From positions 183,326 through 247,325 of the forward strand of contig NZ_JBDZDV010000004.1 of NCBI RefSeq assembly GCF_040544485.1: a stretch of 64,000 bases of DNA, read 5' to 3'. The first letter of the stretch is position 1. Every line of letters begins with the position of its first letter. The notes under the pieces are model-generated. The model made no database searches. It saw only the letters and a program-made list of their open reading frames with translations, and had not been told where the DNA came from. Origin of the DNA: Lacicoccus halitifaciens. GTDB taxonomy: Bacteria; Bacillota; Bacilli; Staphylococcales; Salinicoccaceae. Of this stretch, positions 8,708-17,744 are shown in pieces. Both the position numbers and the translations under genes were made by a program.

Positions 8708-10370
8708 AATAGACGGCATCACCTTGGAAGTCATGAAGAATTCATTTTATACGATTGCAGAAGAAATGGGTGTCACACTCATCAAAACGGCGCTTTCAAC
8801 GAACATCAAGGATCGTGTCGACTGTTCGACGGCACTCTACACAAAAGACGGGGAACTTGTCGCACAGGCAGAGCACGTACCGCTCCATCTCGGCCTCATG
8901 CCTTCGGTCGTGAAAGAAGTGCTTAAAATGTTCCCGGAAGAAGATTTGAAGCCGGGTGATGCGATCCTGATCAACGATCCCTACATCAGCGGCTCCCATC
9001 TGCCCGACATATTCATGGTCAGCCCGATTTTCCATGAAGGGAAATTGATCGCGATTGCTTCGAACGTCGCCCATCATGTCGACGTCGGCGGTCTGGCACC
9101 CGGGAGCATGTCGGTGAAAGCGACGGAAATCTTCCAGGAAGGGCTGCGCCTTTCAGGTGTGAGGGTCAGGAAAGAAGGGGCGCTCGACACAGAAATCATC
9201 CGCCTCCTCAAATCCAATGTCCGCACCGGAGATGAAGTCCTGGGTGACATATACGCCCAGCTCGCTGCAAATTCGGTGGCCGAGCAGCGCCTGAAGGATC
9301 TGATCGATAAATACTCACTTGAGCATATTTTCAACAGCATGGAGGAAATCATCAACTACTCGGACAGGCGCATGCGTGCTGCTGTCAAGGAAGTGCCGGA
9401 CGGGGAGTATGAATTTGAGGACGTGCTTGAAGGGGACGGCATCACCGAAGATGATATCCTTGTCAGGACGAAGGTCATCGTGCACGGGGATGAAATTACT
9501 GTCGACTTCACCGGGACGAACCCGCAGACGACGGGTCCGATGAATTCTACCATCGGTGTGACGAGCGCATGCGTATACTACGCCATCAAGTCGCTTCTGG
9601 AACCGGATGTGCCCCCGAATGCGGGCACTTATAAATGTTTGAATATAGTGGCACCCGAGGGCACGATCGTCAATCCGAAATTCCCGGCCCCCGTTTCGAA
9701 CGCCAACCTGAATACCTCCCAGAGGATCGCAGACACCATCTTCGGTGCAATGGCAGACGTGCTGCCTGAACGTTCGATGGCTGCATGTTCCGGTACGATG
9801 ACAGGCTTCTCAATAGGCGGATACAACCAGGAAGAGGAGAAATACTTCTCGTATGTGGAGACATACGGCGGAGGACAGGGCGCCCTTGATGATATCGACG
9901 GGATGGACGGTGTCCACACCAACATGACCAACACATTGAACACTCCTGTCGAAGTCATTGAACAGAGCTTCCCGTTTACCGTGAAGAATTACTGTTACAT
10001 CGACGGCAGCGGCGGGCCGGGCAGGCACCGCGGCGGTACAGGGCTGCAGCGTGAAATCCAGATGCTTGAAGACGGATTCTCCTTCACACTGACAGCCGAC
10101 CGTGCAAAATATCAGCCATGGGGCCTTTTCGGCGGCGAAGGCGGCCAGACGTCACAGTGCACACTCTTCACCAGTGACGGTGAGGAGATAAAGATCAAAT
10201 CAAAAGAGACGAGAACCGTTCAAAAAGGCGATTCCATCCGTCTGCAGACTGCCGGAGGCGGCGGTTACGGCGACCCGAAGGAAAGAAGCAGGGAAGCTGT
10301 AGAACGGGATATCGCGCTCTGCTTCATTTCAGAAGAGCAGGCGGAAAAAGAGTACAGCTATAAAAAATGA
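8700..10370 (+). CDS. hyuB: Hydantoinase/oxoprolinase subunit B
   Basis: Second subunit of the ATP-dependent cyclic amide hydrolase, 556 residues. The ATG at 8700 sits 9 bp after AAGGAGG (8684-8690); the in-frame ATG at 8691 is too close to that site. Family blocks NDPYISGSHLPDIF, HHVDVGG, GSGGPGRHRGGTGL and GGGGYGDP are present. The C-terminal ETRTVQKGDSIRL is also typical. It overlaps hyuA and is followed by a small membrane protein and a symporter, suggesting one operon for uptake and ring opening. Confidence 0.88.
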   Translation: MAKIDGITLEVMKNSFYTIAEEMGVTLIKTALSTNIKDRVDCSTALYTKDGELVAQAEHVPLHLGLMPSVVKEVLKMFPEEDLKPGDAILINDPYISGSHLPDIFMVSPIFHEGKLIAIASNVAHHVDVGGLAPGSMSVKATEIFQEGLRLSGVRVRKEGALDTEIIRLLKSNVRTGDEVLGDIYAQLAANSVAEQRLKDLIDKYSLEHIFNSMEEIINYSDRRMRAAVKEVPDGEYEFEDVLEGDGITEDDILVRTKVIVHGDEITVDFTGTNPQTTGPMNSTIGVTSACVYYAIKSLLEPDVPPNAGTYKCLNIVAPEGTIVNPKFPAPVSNANLNTSQRIADTIFGAMADVLPERSMAACSGTMTGFSIGGYNQEEEKYFSYVETYGGGQGALDDIDGMDGVHTNMTNTLNTPVEVIEQSFPFTVKNYCYIDGSGGPGRHRGGTGLQREIQMLEDGFSFTLTADRAKYQPWGLFGGEGGQTSQCTLFTSDGEEIKIKSKETRTVQKGDSIRLQTAGGGGYGDPKERSREAVERDIALCFISEEQAEKEYSYKK

Positions 10371-10396
10371 TGCACATATTAAAGGGGGACTGGGTT

Positions 10397-10543
10397 ATGG
10401 AAAAATATGAACATAAGCGTGAATATTTTGATGAAATGGATGAGGTCAAGTCACCCGCCGGGAAGGTCATCGGACTCGCAGTGGCGGTCCATCTCGTTGC
10501 CCTGGTGTATGTATTCATATGGCAGGCCGTATTGACAATTTAA
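10397..10543 (+). CDS. 48-residue membrane protein, probable symporter accessory subunit
   Basis: A short reading frame, ATG at 10397 preceded by AAAGGGGGACTGG. It encodes a charged N-terminus (MEKYEHKREYFDEMDE) and one strongly hydrophobic helix (about residues 23-46, containing VIGLAVAVHLVALVYVFIW). It lies 26 bp after hyuB and 19 bp before the sodium:solute symporter gene, with its own ribosome site. Small one-helix proteins encoded next to SSS-family symporters are known accessory subunits; assignment here rests on position and shape, not recognised homology. Confidence 0.72.
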   Translation: MEKYEHKREYFDEMDEVKSPAGKVIGLAVAVHLVALVYVFIWQAVLTI

Positions 10544-10562
10544 ATAAACAGGGGAGGAAGCC

Positions 10563-11993
10563 ATGGCTTTAACTATATTTATCATCTACTTCGGCGGGTT
10601 GTTGATCGCCGGGCCCTTATCAGCAAAGTTGATGAAGAAGAAAGACTCGAGTGATTATATACTCGCCGGCCGTTCGGTGCCCACGTGGCTCGTGACCGGC
10701 GGGATCGTCGCCACACTGATCAACTCGGCCACCCTGCTTGGTTACGGCGGGAGCGGTTATTCTCTTGGAATCACGGCATACTTCTCGGCCATGGGATTCG
10801 TTGCGATATTGATATGGGTCGGTTACTACTTCATACCAAGGCTCCGGAGGGCCGGCATCGTCACCATTCCGGAACTGTTTTCGAGGATGTTCGGCTGGCA
10901 GCATAAAGTCGTTTCCGTACTGCTGGTGATGGCGAGGGATATGGGCGTCACTGCGGGAGCCGCGATCGGGATGGCTGTGGTCCTTGGCACAGTCTTTGAC
11001 ATCTCCATCGATCTTGCGCTTGTCATCACGGTGTTCGTCACTTTATTCTTCACGGTCACCGGGGGCATGTGGGCGGTGATGATCACCGATACCATCCAGT
11101 CGGTCATACTTCTGATCGGCACGACGATCATGATACCTCTCGCCATCGCTTACGTCGGAGGCTGGGAGACCCTGGTCAATGCCATCCCTGAAACCCATTC
11201 CGACATGTGGTTTGCAGGCGGGCCGCAGATTGTCGGCTGGGTGCTGCTCGGCGCATTGACGACTCTGGCATACCAGACTCTGATCCAGCGCGGGCTGTCG
11301 GCGGAATCCGATAAAGCCGCAAGGGACGGTTTCGTCTATGCCGGCATCATCACGATCATCTGGTATATGGTCCCTTTCTTCATAGGGACGATCGCGGTGG
11401 TCATTTTCCCGGATATTGCACCGGATGATGCTTTCCTGAGCCTGACACAGCTCTTTGGAGCGGTCGGCAGCCTGTTGTTTGCGGTGATCATCGTATCATC
11501 ATGTATTTCAACGTTGTCGTCCACCGTGCTCACCACATCATCCAATATTGCCAATGATATTTATAAGCAGTGGATCAACAGGAACGCATCAGAGAAGAGC
11601 GTCGTACTTGTATCGAGGATTTCCGTCGTCGTGGTTGCGATCACGGGTGCGCTCATTGCACGTTCCCTGCCTTATATCCTTGAGCTTCTGTTAACCGGCG
11701 GCCGCATCATGGCATCATCATTATCGCCGGTACTGCTCGCAATCGTCTTCTGGAAGCGTGCAAGAAGGGCATATTACAGCACAATCACTGCAATGCTGCT
11801 CGGGGCGGCGACCACTATCACGATGGTCATCCTCGGCAATCAGCTGGGGACGGAAGACGGCGGAGTCGTCTTCGTCTGGGCGGTCGATCCGGTATTGATC
11901 GGCATACCGGTCACTGTGCTGACGCTGGTCATCGGCACTTTCATTGAAACGAGAGGATGGAAGGACCCGGATAAAGCGGCTGCAGCTGAATGA
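10563..11993 (+). CDS. Sodium:solute symporter (SSS family)
   Basis: Integral membrane symporter, 476 residues with about 13 hydrophobic segments, ATG after AGGGGAGGAAG. The segment DYILAGRSVPTWLVTGGI near the N-terminus and GYGGSGYSLG following it are typical of the SSS family (PutP/PanF/MctP-like). It is downstream of hyuAB and the 48-residue protein, so its cargo is probably the hydantoin, 5-oxoproline or product acid handled by HyuAB (inference). It ends at a bidirectional terminator shared with glnA. Confidence 0.85.
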   Translation: MALTIFIIYFGGLLIAGPLSAKLMKKKDSSDYILAGRSVPTWLVTGGIVATLINSATLLGYGGSGYSLGITAYFSAMGFVAILIWVGYYFIPRLRRAGIVTIPELFSRMFGWQHKVVSVLLVMARDMGVTAGAAIGMAVVLGTVFDISIDLALVITVFVTLFFTVTGGMWAVMITDTIQSVILLIGTTIMIPLAIAYVGGWETLVNAIPETHSDMWFAGGPQIVGWVLLGALTTLAYQTLIQRGLSAESDKAARDGFVYAGIITIIWYMVPFFIGTIAVVIFPDIAPDDAFLSLTQLFGAVGSLLFAVIIVSSCISTLSSTVLTTSSNIANDIYKQWINRNASEKSVVLVSRISVVVVAITGALIARSLPYILELLLTGGRIMASSLSPVLLAIVFWKRARRAYYSTITAMLLGAATTITMVILGNQLGTEDGGVVFVWAVDPVLIGIPVTVLTLVIGTFIETRGWKDPDKAAAAE

Positions 11994-12001
11994 TGAAACA
12001 A

Positions 12002-12037
12002 AAAAGCAAACCTGCGTGGGTGCAGGTTTGCTTTTAA
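12002..12037. terminator. Bidirectional terminator
   Basis: AAGCAAACCTGC (12004-12015), loop GTGGGT, GCAGGTTTGCTT (12022-12033), with A and T runs on both sides. It is shared by the symporter gene (plus) and glnA (minus). Confidence 0.9.
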
Positions 12038-12041
12038 TTTT

Positions 12042-13376
12042 TTAGTAATTACCCAGGTACTCCTCAATTTCCCAATTGGTGATCTGGGCACTGTAGTCTT
12101 TCCATTCAAATGTCTTATTTTCGACGAAGTGTTCATAGATGTGTTCACCAAGGGCGTCTTTGATCACTTCATCCTCCCTCAGTGCTTTCAACGCTGTATA
12201 CAAAGTGGTCGGAAGGTCTTCAACATCTTCAGCCTGACGTTCTTTCTGCGTCATTTCATAAATGTTTTCATTGACCGGGGTGGTTAAGTCCTTCTTCTGC
12301 CTGATGCCGTCGAGGCCTGCACCCAGGATCACAGCAGTCGCGAGATAAGGGTTTGCGGATGGGTCTAGGGACCTCACTTCAGCCCGTGTGCCTGCTCCGC
12401 GGCTTGACGGTATCCTTAAGAGCGGTGTCCGGTTGCGTCCGCTCCAGGCGATATACCTTGGCGCTTCGAATCCGGAAGCGAGCCTCTTATAGGAGTTGAC
12501 CAGCGGGTTGCATATTGCAGTATATCCTCTGGCATGGTCCAGAAGTCCGGCCATGAAGCATCTCATTTCTTCGCTCAGACCGAAGTCATCATTTTTGTCA
12601 TAAAATACATTTTCCCCGTCACGGAATAAAGAGACATTGTAATGCATGCCGCTGCCCGGCTGTTTATATAAGGGTTTCGGCATGAATGTCGCATGCAGGT
12701 CATACTGCCTTGCGATCGTCTTCGCCACCAGCTTGAACGTCTGCAGGGCATCGCTCGCCTGGAGTGCATCCATATATTTGAAGCTGATCTCATGCTGGCC
12801 GGGACCGACTTCATGGTGGCTCATTTCCACTTCAAACCCCATCTTATCAAGGGCTCTTGTGATTTCCCTTCTGCACCGGCCGCTCGTATCCGTGATATCG
12901 AGGTCGAAATAGCCGCTGTAATCATTCGGCTCGGTCGTGTAATCACGGTTTTTATCCAATTTGAAGAAGAAGAATTCCGGCTCTGGACCAAGATGCATCT
13001 TATCATAACCCATCTCTTCCATTTCCTTAATCATTCTCTTAAGGTTGGATCTCGGATCCCCTTCAAAAGGCTCACCGTCAATACCGTAGATGTCACAGAT
13101 CAGACGCGCAGTCTTATCGATGCCGTCGGTCCATGGAAGGACGACCCACGTATCCAGATCCGGCTTCAAATACATGTCGGATTCCTCCACCCGTACAAAG
13201 CCTTCAATGGAAGAGCCATCAAACATGATTTCACCGTCCATCGCCTTCTCCAGCTGGCTCACCGGCAGCTCCAGATTTTTTATGGCTCCCAACACATCCG
13301 TGAATTGCAGTCGGACATACTGGATACCATCCTCTTCAACACTTTTAAGAATATCCTCTCGTGAATATTCACTCAT
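12042..13376 (-). CDS. glnA: Glutamine synthetase type I
   Basis: ATP-dependent amidation of glutamate; 444 residues from the ATG at 13376, the GSI-alpha length. A GTG 12 bp upstream touches the AAGGAG site and is less likely. Family blocks are clear: FTDVLGAIKN, MFDGSSIEGFVR, HHEVGPGQHEI, GSGMHYNVSLF, NSYKRL and RIPSSRGAGTRAEVRS. There is no adjacent glnR, unlike the usual Bacillales glnRA pair, and no confident GlnR box was found upstream. Regulation may be by an unlinked GlnR. Confidence 0.97.
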   Translation of the reverse strand: MSEYSREDILKSVEEDGIQYVRLQFTDVLGAIKNLELPVSQLEKAMDGEIMFDGSSIEGFVRVEESDMYLKPDLDTWVVLPWTDGIDKTARLICDIYGIDGEPFEGDPRSNLKRMIKEMEEMGYDKMHLGPEPEFFFFKLDKNRDYTTEPNDYSGYFDLDITDTSGRCRREITRALDKMGFEVEMSHHEVGPGQHEISFKYMDALQASDALQTFKLVAKTIARQYDLHATFMPKPLYKQPGSGMHYNVSLFRDGENVFYDKNDDFGLSEEMRCFMAGLLDHARGYTAICNPLVNSYKRLASGFEAPRYIAWSGRNRTPLLRIPSSRGAGTRAEVRSLDPSANPYLATAVILGAGLDGIRQKKDLTTPVNENIYEMTQKERQAEDVEDLPTTLYTALKALREDEVIKDALGEHIYEHFVENKTFEWKDYSAQITNWEIEEYLGNY

Positions 13377-13655
13377 TGCGTCAAACACGCTCCTTAAAGT
13401 TCTTTTTATGAATACACATCATTTGAACAATACATATCCTTATATTTCAATATAACCTCGGTACAAACATTTAAACGTATATTTTGACATTAAAGGGAAA
13501 ATAGAAGATTAAATCACCCCTTCTGCGTGACGAAATTCTAAAAAACTCAAAAGTCTGTCCTGAAATTTTCCCGGCCGGATTGAAGGCAGGTGCCTGTCTG
13601 ATGTGGTAAAATATAAAAATCTGCATCAATAATATCAATCAGACGGGGTGAAAAT

Positions 13656-14669
13656 ATGAATGGTTCAGAAAACGGCCTGAGCCCGGGAGCAAAATGGGTC
13701 ATCGGGATCGGCATCACATTCATCATGGCCATTGCCGGATATATTTTAGCCATGATTCCAGGCTTCTCCCTTATAGGACCTCTCGGCAGTGCCATCATCG
13801 TCGCAATCGTATACCGCCAGATCTTCGGTTTTCCTTATGCTTTCACCAGCGGCATCACCTTTTCATCGAAAAAATTGCTCCGCGTGGCCATCATACTGTA
13901 CGGTCTGCGCCTGAACATCAACGTCATCCTTGGCGAAGGACTGGAGTTTCTGATCAAAGATACGATCATCATTGCATTTGCCGTTCTCGGGATGATCGCT
14001 CTCGCCCGTTTGTTCAAAGCCGATTTCAAACTCTCCCTGCTGCTCGGGGTGGGGACAGGCGTGTGCGGCGCAGCAGCCATCGCGGCAGTCGCGCCCATCA
14101 TAAAAGCGAAGGACGAGGACACCGGCATCAGTGTCGGCATCATCGCACTCATCGGCACGATTTTCTCGATCGGTTACATATTCATGCGCCCGATGCTCGA
14201 CATTTCCAATACGGATTACGGCGCATGGGCGGGCATGAGCCTGCATGAACTGGCCCATGTGGCACTTGCTGCGGCGCCTGCTGGGAACAATGCGCTGGCG
14301 ATCGCACTGCTTGCCAAACTCGGCCGTGTCCTGCTGCTGATCCCGTTATGCTTCATCATCATCTATTTCGTGAGGCGCCATCAGAAAAAATCAGCGCCGG
14401 ACGGCGTCACCGTCCAGTTCCCATGGTTCCTGCTCGGGTTCATTTTGATGAGTCTCGTCAACACATACATAATCGGACCGGTGATCTTCATTCCTGAAGC
14501 GGTGATTGAAAATGTCTATGACTTGTCGACATTCCTGCTGACGATGGCGATGGTCGGCCTTGGACTGAATGTCAGCCTGAAGGATCTGCGCACCAAGGCT
14601 TTCAGACCGCTTATGGCGATGATCATCGTCTCCGTCGCTTTATCCGCACTCGCTTTCATGATGATTTAA
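13656..14669 (+). CDS. YeiH/UPF0324 family putative sulfate exporter
   Basis: 337-residue membrane protein with about 10-11 hydrophobic helices, ATG after GACGGGGTGA. ILYGLRLNINVIL, LLGVGTGVCGAAAIAAVAP and MVGLGLNVSLKDLRTKAFRPL are hallmarks of the YeiH family. Family members are annotated as sulfate exporters on limited evidence, so the substrate should be treated as unknown. A monocistronic unit with its own terminator. Confidence 0.85.
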   Translation: MNGSENGLSPGAKWVIGIGITFIMAIAGYILAMIPGFSLIGPLGSAIIVAIVYRQIFGFPYAFTSGITFSSKKLLRVAIILYGLRLNINVILGEGLEFLIKDTIIIAFAVLGMIALARLFKADFKLSLLLGVGTGVCGAAAIAAVAPIIKAKDEDTGISVGIIALIGTIFSIGYIFMRPMLDISNTDYGAWAGMSLHELAHVALAAAPAGNNALAIALLAKLGRVLLLIPLCFIIIYFVRRHQKKSAPDGVTVQFPWFLLGFILMSLVNTYIIGPVIFIPEAVIENVYDLSTFLLTMAMVGLGLNVSLKDLRTKAFRPLMAMIIVSVALSALAFMMI

Positions 14670-14672
14670 AGA

Positions 14673-14705
14673 GTGGCGCCTGCTTTGCAGGTGCCACATT
14701 TTTTG
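14673..14705 (+). terminator. Rho-independent terminator
   Basis: GTGGCGCCTGC (14673-14683), loop TTT, GCAGGTGCCAC (14687-14697), followed by ATTTTTTG. Confidence 0.88.
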
Positions 14706-14766
14706 TATTCAGGAGCTTTTTATTGCCGGCCCGTCATTAATCCGATCACAGCCTTCACTTCCAGCC

Positions 14767-14938
14767 CTTCAAATCGGATTGTGAATCGAATTCCGATTTG
14801 GGGGCCCACTATGGAAGCTTCAAATCGGTTAAGGCGCCCGTTTACGATTTACATTGCGATTTCAGCCGCTTCAGATCGTTTTCCGGATCAAATTCCGATT
14901 TCCACTCCAATTCTGCTGCCGTCAAATCGGAATGCCAA
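14767..14938. repeat. 51-bp-period tandem array with internal dyads (array A)
   Basis: Three full degenerate units and one truncated unit begin at 14767, 14818, 14869 and 14920, exactly 51 bp apart, each opening CTTCAAATCGG or a close variant. Each full unit contains a dyad, best in the first (CAAATCGGA and TCCGATTTG). The third keeps pairing through a G-T wobble (AGATCG with CGATTT). It fills the gap between the YeiH terminator and the end of the ycsI-like gene. No ribosome site supports a peptide, and its function is unknown. Confidence 0.75.
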
Positions 14939-14944
14939 TAAACT

Positions 14945-15712
14945 TCACTCCTTATAATCTTCATTGTTGATGTCCGTGATGAACATATGCCCCGGCAGAT
15001 GGGTGATCATGATGTCCGGCTTTGCATTCAACGCCACATTCTGCGGCGTCACCCCGCATGCCCAGAACACGGGCACTTCATCGTCTGCGATATCAATGGG
15101 ATCCCCGTAATCCGGGTCTTCCATATTCGCAATGCCGATCTCCCCCGGATTCCCGACGTGGACCGGACCGCCGTGCATATCCGGAAACTGTTCCGTGATT
15201 GCGATGACATCATCCACATCTTCTTTTTTGAAGGGCCGCATCGACACGACGGCACGTCCGTGAAACTTCCCGGCCGGTTCTGCAGGAATGTCCGTTTTGT
15301 ACATCGCGACATTCCTGCCTTCCCTGATATGCTTGATGTCGATGCCGCTGTCCATGATTGCCTGTTCGAATGTGAAGCTGCAGCCGATCAGGAACGTCAC
15401 GAAATCCTCCTGCCAGTATGACTTCACCTCATCGACCGTCTCGATGAGCTCCCCGTATCTGTATATATTATATTTCGGCACGTCCGTCCTGACATCCGAC
15501 CCCTTGGCATGCAAACTTTCATAGCGCCCGTCTTCAAGCACTTCTATGATGGGCACGGCTTTTTTATTCCTCACTGCGAACAGCAGGAAGTCGAAGGCAT
15601 ATTTCCTGGGTAATACGACCAGGTTAGCCTGGACTTTATCCCCGGCTATGCCGGAGGTCGTACCCTGATGTTTGCCGCTTCTGATACGTTCGCGGATTAT
15701 TGATGCATCCAT
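14945..15712 (-). CDS. YcsI/DUF1445 family putative hydro-lyase
   Basis: 255-residue cytoplasmic protein matching the YcsI (DUF1445, D-glutamate cyclase-related) family; ATG after GAGGTGAT. Recognisable stretches are VQANLVVLPRKYAFDFLLF, FLIGCSFTFEQA, VAMYKTDIP and FWACGVTPQ. Mammalian relatives convert D-glutamate to 5-oxo-D-proline, which suits its place as last gene of the 5-oxoproline operon. A role in handling the D-form or a related lactam is inferred. Confidence 0.85.
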   Translation of the reverse strand: MDASIIRERIRSGKHQGTTSGIAGDKVQANLVVLPRKYAFDFLLFAVRNKKAVPIIEVLEDGRYESLHAKGSDVRTDVPKYNIYRYGELIETVDEVKSYWQEDFVTFLIGCSFTFEQAIMDSGIDIKHIREGRNVAMYKTDIPAEPAGKFHGRAVVSMRPFKKEDVDDVIAITEQFPDMHGGPVHVGNPGEIGIANMEDPDYGDPIDIADDEVPVFWACGVTPQNVALNAKPDIMITHLPGHMFITDINNEDYKE

Positions 15713-15730
15713 TTGATCACCTCATTTTAA

Positions 15731-16945
15731 TTAACCTGTCCAAAGTTCTGCCAGACCGCCGAGGGACATGACACCGATGATTGCTGTCGCGAGCACTGCG
15801 ATGATTCCCCATATGATCATCCATGTCGGATGGCGGTAGTCGCCGACGATTTTCTTCTTCCTTGAAGCCAGCAGCACAGCACCGAGCGTCAGCGGAAGGA
15901 TCAGTCCGTTGAAAGCACCCGCCAGGATCAGCAGCGTGACCGGACGTCCGACGAATGTGAACACCAGTGTGGAGAATACGATGAATATTACGATGACGGT
16001 GTTATTATGTTTATCAAAGAAATCATGGAAAGACCTTAGGAATGAAGCACTTGTATATGCTGCACCAATAACGGAAGACAGCGCCGCCGCAAGCAGGACC
16101 ACACCGAATACCTGCATGCCGATGTCCCCGAGAGCGAACTGGAAGACCGAGGCCGGCGGATTCTCCTCACTCAACACCGCACCCTGGGAAAGTACACCAA
16201 GTACCGCCAGGAATAAAAGAACCCTCATAACGCCGGTCGTCAATATCCCGTAATTCGCCGCGTGGCTGACGAACCTGACGTTCTCCTTGCCTGTCATACC
16301 GGCTTCAATCAGCCTGTGGGCACCGGCGAATGTGATGTAGCCGCCGACCGTGCCCCCGACAATGGTCACAATCGGTATGAACATCGCCAGCGGCTCTTCA
16401 GGCACGAATGTCCTGTAAGCCGCTTCCGCGTATGGCGGATTTGACTGGATCATGACATAGGCCGTGATGATGATCATCAAGGCACCGAGTACCTGCGTCA
16501 CGACATCCATGACGGTCCGGCCATTCTTCACAAGGAAGATGAAGATAGCGAATGCGCCGGCAATCGCTGCACCGATCCGGACATCCAGGCCGAATATCGC
16601 ATTGAAACCGAGACCCGCCCCTGCAACGTTGCCGATGTTAAAGGCAAGGCCGCCGAGTACGATGAAGAATGCAACCACGTAACCGAGCCCCGGTGCCACT
16701 TCGTTCGCGACGACCTGGCCGCGCTTGCCCGAAACGCTCAGCACCCTCCAGATGTTCAACTGGGCGCCGATGTCGATGATGATGGAGATGACGATCGCGA
16801 AGGCGAAACTCGCGAGAAATTGCTCTGTGAAAACCGTCGTCTGAGTCAGGAATGCCGGTCCGATCGCCGAAGTCGCCATAAGGAATATCGAACCGAACAT
16901 CAGCCTGCGCTGGGCCATTGTGATTTTTGGCTTTTCTTTATCCAT
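15731..16945 (-). CDS. NRAMP-like transporter (YcsG type) lacking the metal motif
   Basis: 404-residue, roughly 11-helix membrane protein of the NRAMP superfamily; ATG after AAGGGGGACG. The first helix reads AIGPAFLTQTTVFTEQF where true metal transporters have a DPGN motif, and the helix-6 region reads ITFAGAHRL in place of MPHN. Metal transport is therefore doubtful. Lying between pxpA and the ycsI-like gene, it is more likely the 5-oxoproline or organic-acid permease of the operon (inference). Confidence 0.8.
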   Translation of the reverse strand: MDKEKPKITMAQRRLMFGSIFLMATSAIGPAFLTQTTVFTEQFLASFAFAIVISIIIDIGAQLNIWRVLSVSGKRGQVVANEVAPGLGYVVAFFIVLGGLAFNIGNVAGAGLGFNAIFGLDVRIGAAIAGAFAIFIFLVKNGRTVMDVVTQVLGALMIIITAYVMIQSNPPYAEAAYRTFVPEEPLAMFIPIVTIVGGTVGGYITFAGAHRLIEAGMTGKENVRFVSHAANYGILTTGVMRVLLFLAVLGVLSQGAVLSEENPPASVFQFALGDIGMQVFGVVLLAAALSSVIGAAYTSASFLRSFHDFFDKHNNTVIVIFIVFSTLVFTFVGRPVTLLILAGAFNGLILPLTLGAVLLASRKKKIVGDYRHPTWMIIWGIIAVLATAIIGVMSLGGLAELWTG

Positions 16946-16975
16946 GTTTTCGTCCCCCTTGTTTTGAAAAGGCAG

Positions 16976-17734
16976 TTACATCGTTTCTATGGTGATATCA
17001 CTCTCCTCGAAAGCATTGCGGATTTCCCTGATGAACTCCAGCGCATTTTCCCCGTCCCCGTGGACACAGATGCTGTCCGCCTGAATATCGATCATATTGC
17101 CGTTGATGCTTTCAACCTTGCCTTCCTTAATCATCTTCACGACACGTGCGACCGCTTCGTCCGTATCCGTGATCATCGCACCTTCCTTCCGCCTCGAGAC
17201 GAGTGTGCCGTCATCTTCATACGCACGGTCTGCAAAAACTTCATGCCTCACTTCAAGCCCTGCTTCCATCCCCGCCTTGACCAGGTTCTGGTTGCTGAGC
17301 CCCATCAGCTTAAGTTTCGGGTCATACGCCTTCACGGCCTCAGCAATCGTCACTGCCAAATCGTAATCCTGAAAAGTCGCGTTATACAATGCACCGTGGG
17401 GTTTGACATGGTTCAGCTTCAGGCCGTAGGTTTTTGCGATGCCTTCCAGCGCACCGATCTGATAAAGCATGATCGCGCGCACTTCTTCCGCCGTCATATC
17501 CATGTAACGCCTGCCGAAGCCCATCATGTCCGGGAACCCCGGATGGGCACCGAGGCCGGTGCTGCCGCTTTTCTTGATCATCTCCACCGTTTTGATCATC
17601 ACGCTCGGATCACTCGCATGGAATCCGCATGCCACATTTGCAGATGATATCAAAGGAATGATCGCTTCATCATTCCCGATCGTATAGTTGCCGTAGCTCT
17701 CCCCGAGGTCTGCGTTCAAATCCACTTTATACAT
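16976..17734 (-). CDS. pxpA: 5-oxoprolinase subunit A (LamB/YcsF family)
   Basis: Part of the prokaryotic ATP-dependent 5-oxoprolinase PxpABC, which opens 5-oxoproline to glutamate. 252 residues from the ATG at 17734, 6 bp after AGGAGG; the longer in-frame start is rejected. The N-terminus VDLNADLGESYGNYTIGND and the block VACGFHASDP are the family signatures, as is HVKPHGALYN. It lies 10 bp after accC in the operon. Confidence 0.93.
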   Translation of the reverse strand: MYKVDLNADLGESYGNYTIGNDEAIIPLISSANVACGFHASDPSVMIKTVEMIKKSGSTGLGAHPGFPDMMGFGRRYMDMTAEEVRAIMLYQIGALEGIAKTYGLKLNHVKPHGALYNATFQDYDLAVTIAEAVKAYDPKLKLMGLSNQNLVKAGMEAGLEVRHEVFADRAYEDDGTLVSRRKEGAMITDTDEAVARVVKMIKEGKVESINGNMIDIQADSICVHGDGENALEFIREIRNAFEESDITIETM

Positions 17735-17744
17735 GATCATCCTC

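Noticed and set aside
12693..13364. A long plus-strand reading frame (223 codons) within glnA
   Set aside because: It lies wholly antisense to a clear glutamine synthetase and shows no family features or ribosome site.
13377..13655. GlnR operator and glnR gene upstream of glnA
   Set aside because: No convincing TGTNAN7TNACA site and no MerR-type gene were seen in the gap, so neither was listed.
14673..14957. A plus-strand reading frame of 94 codons across array A with SNR-type repeats
   Set aside because: It starts inside the terminator, lacks a ribosome site, and the repeats are a consequence of the 51-bp period.
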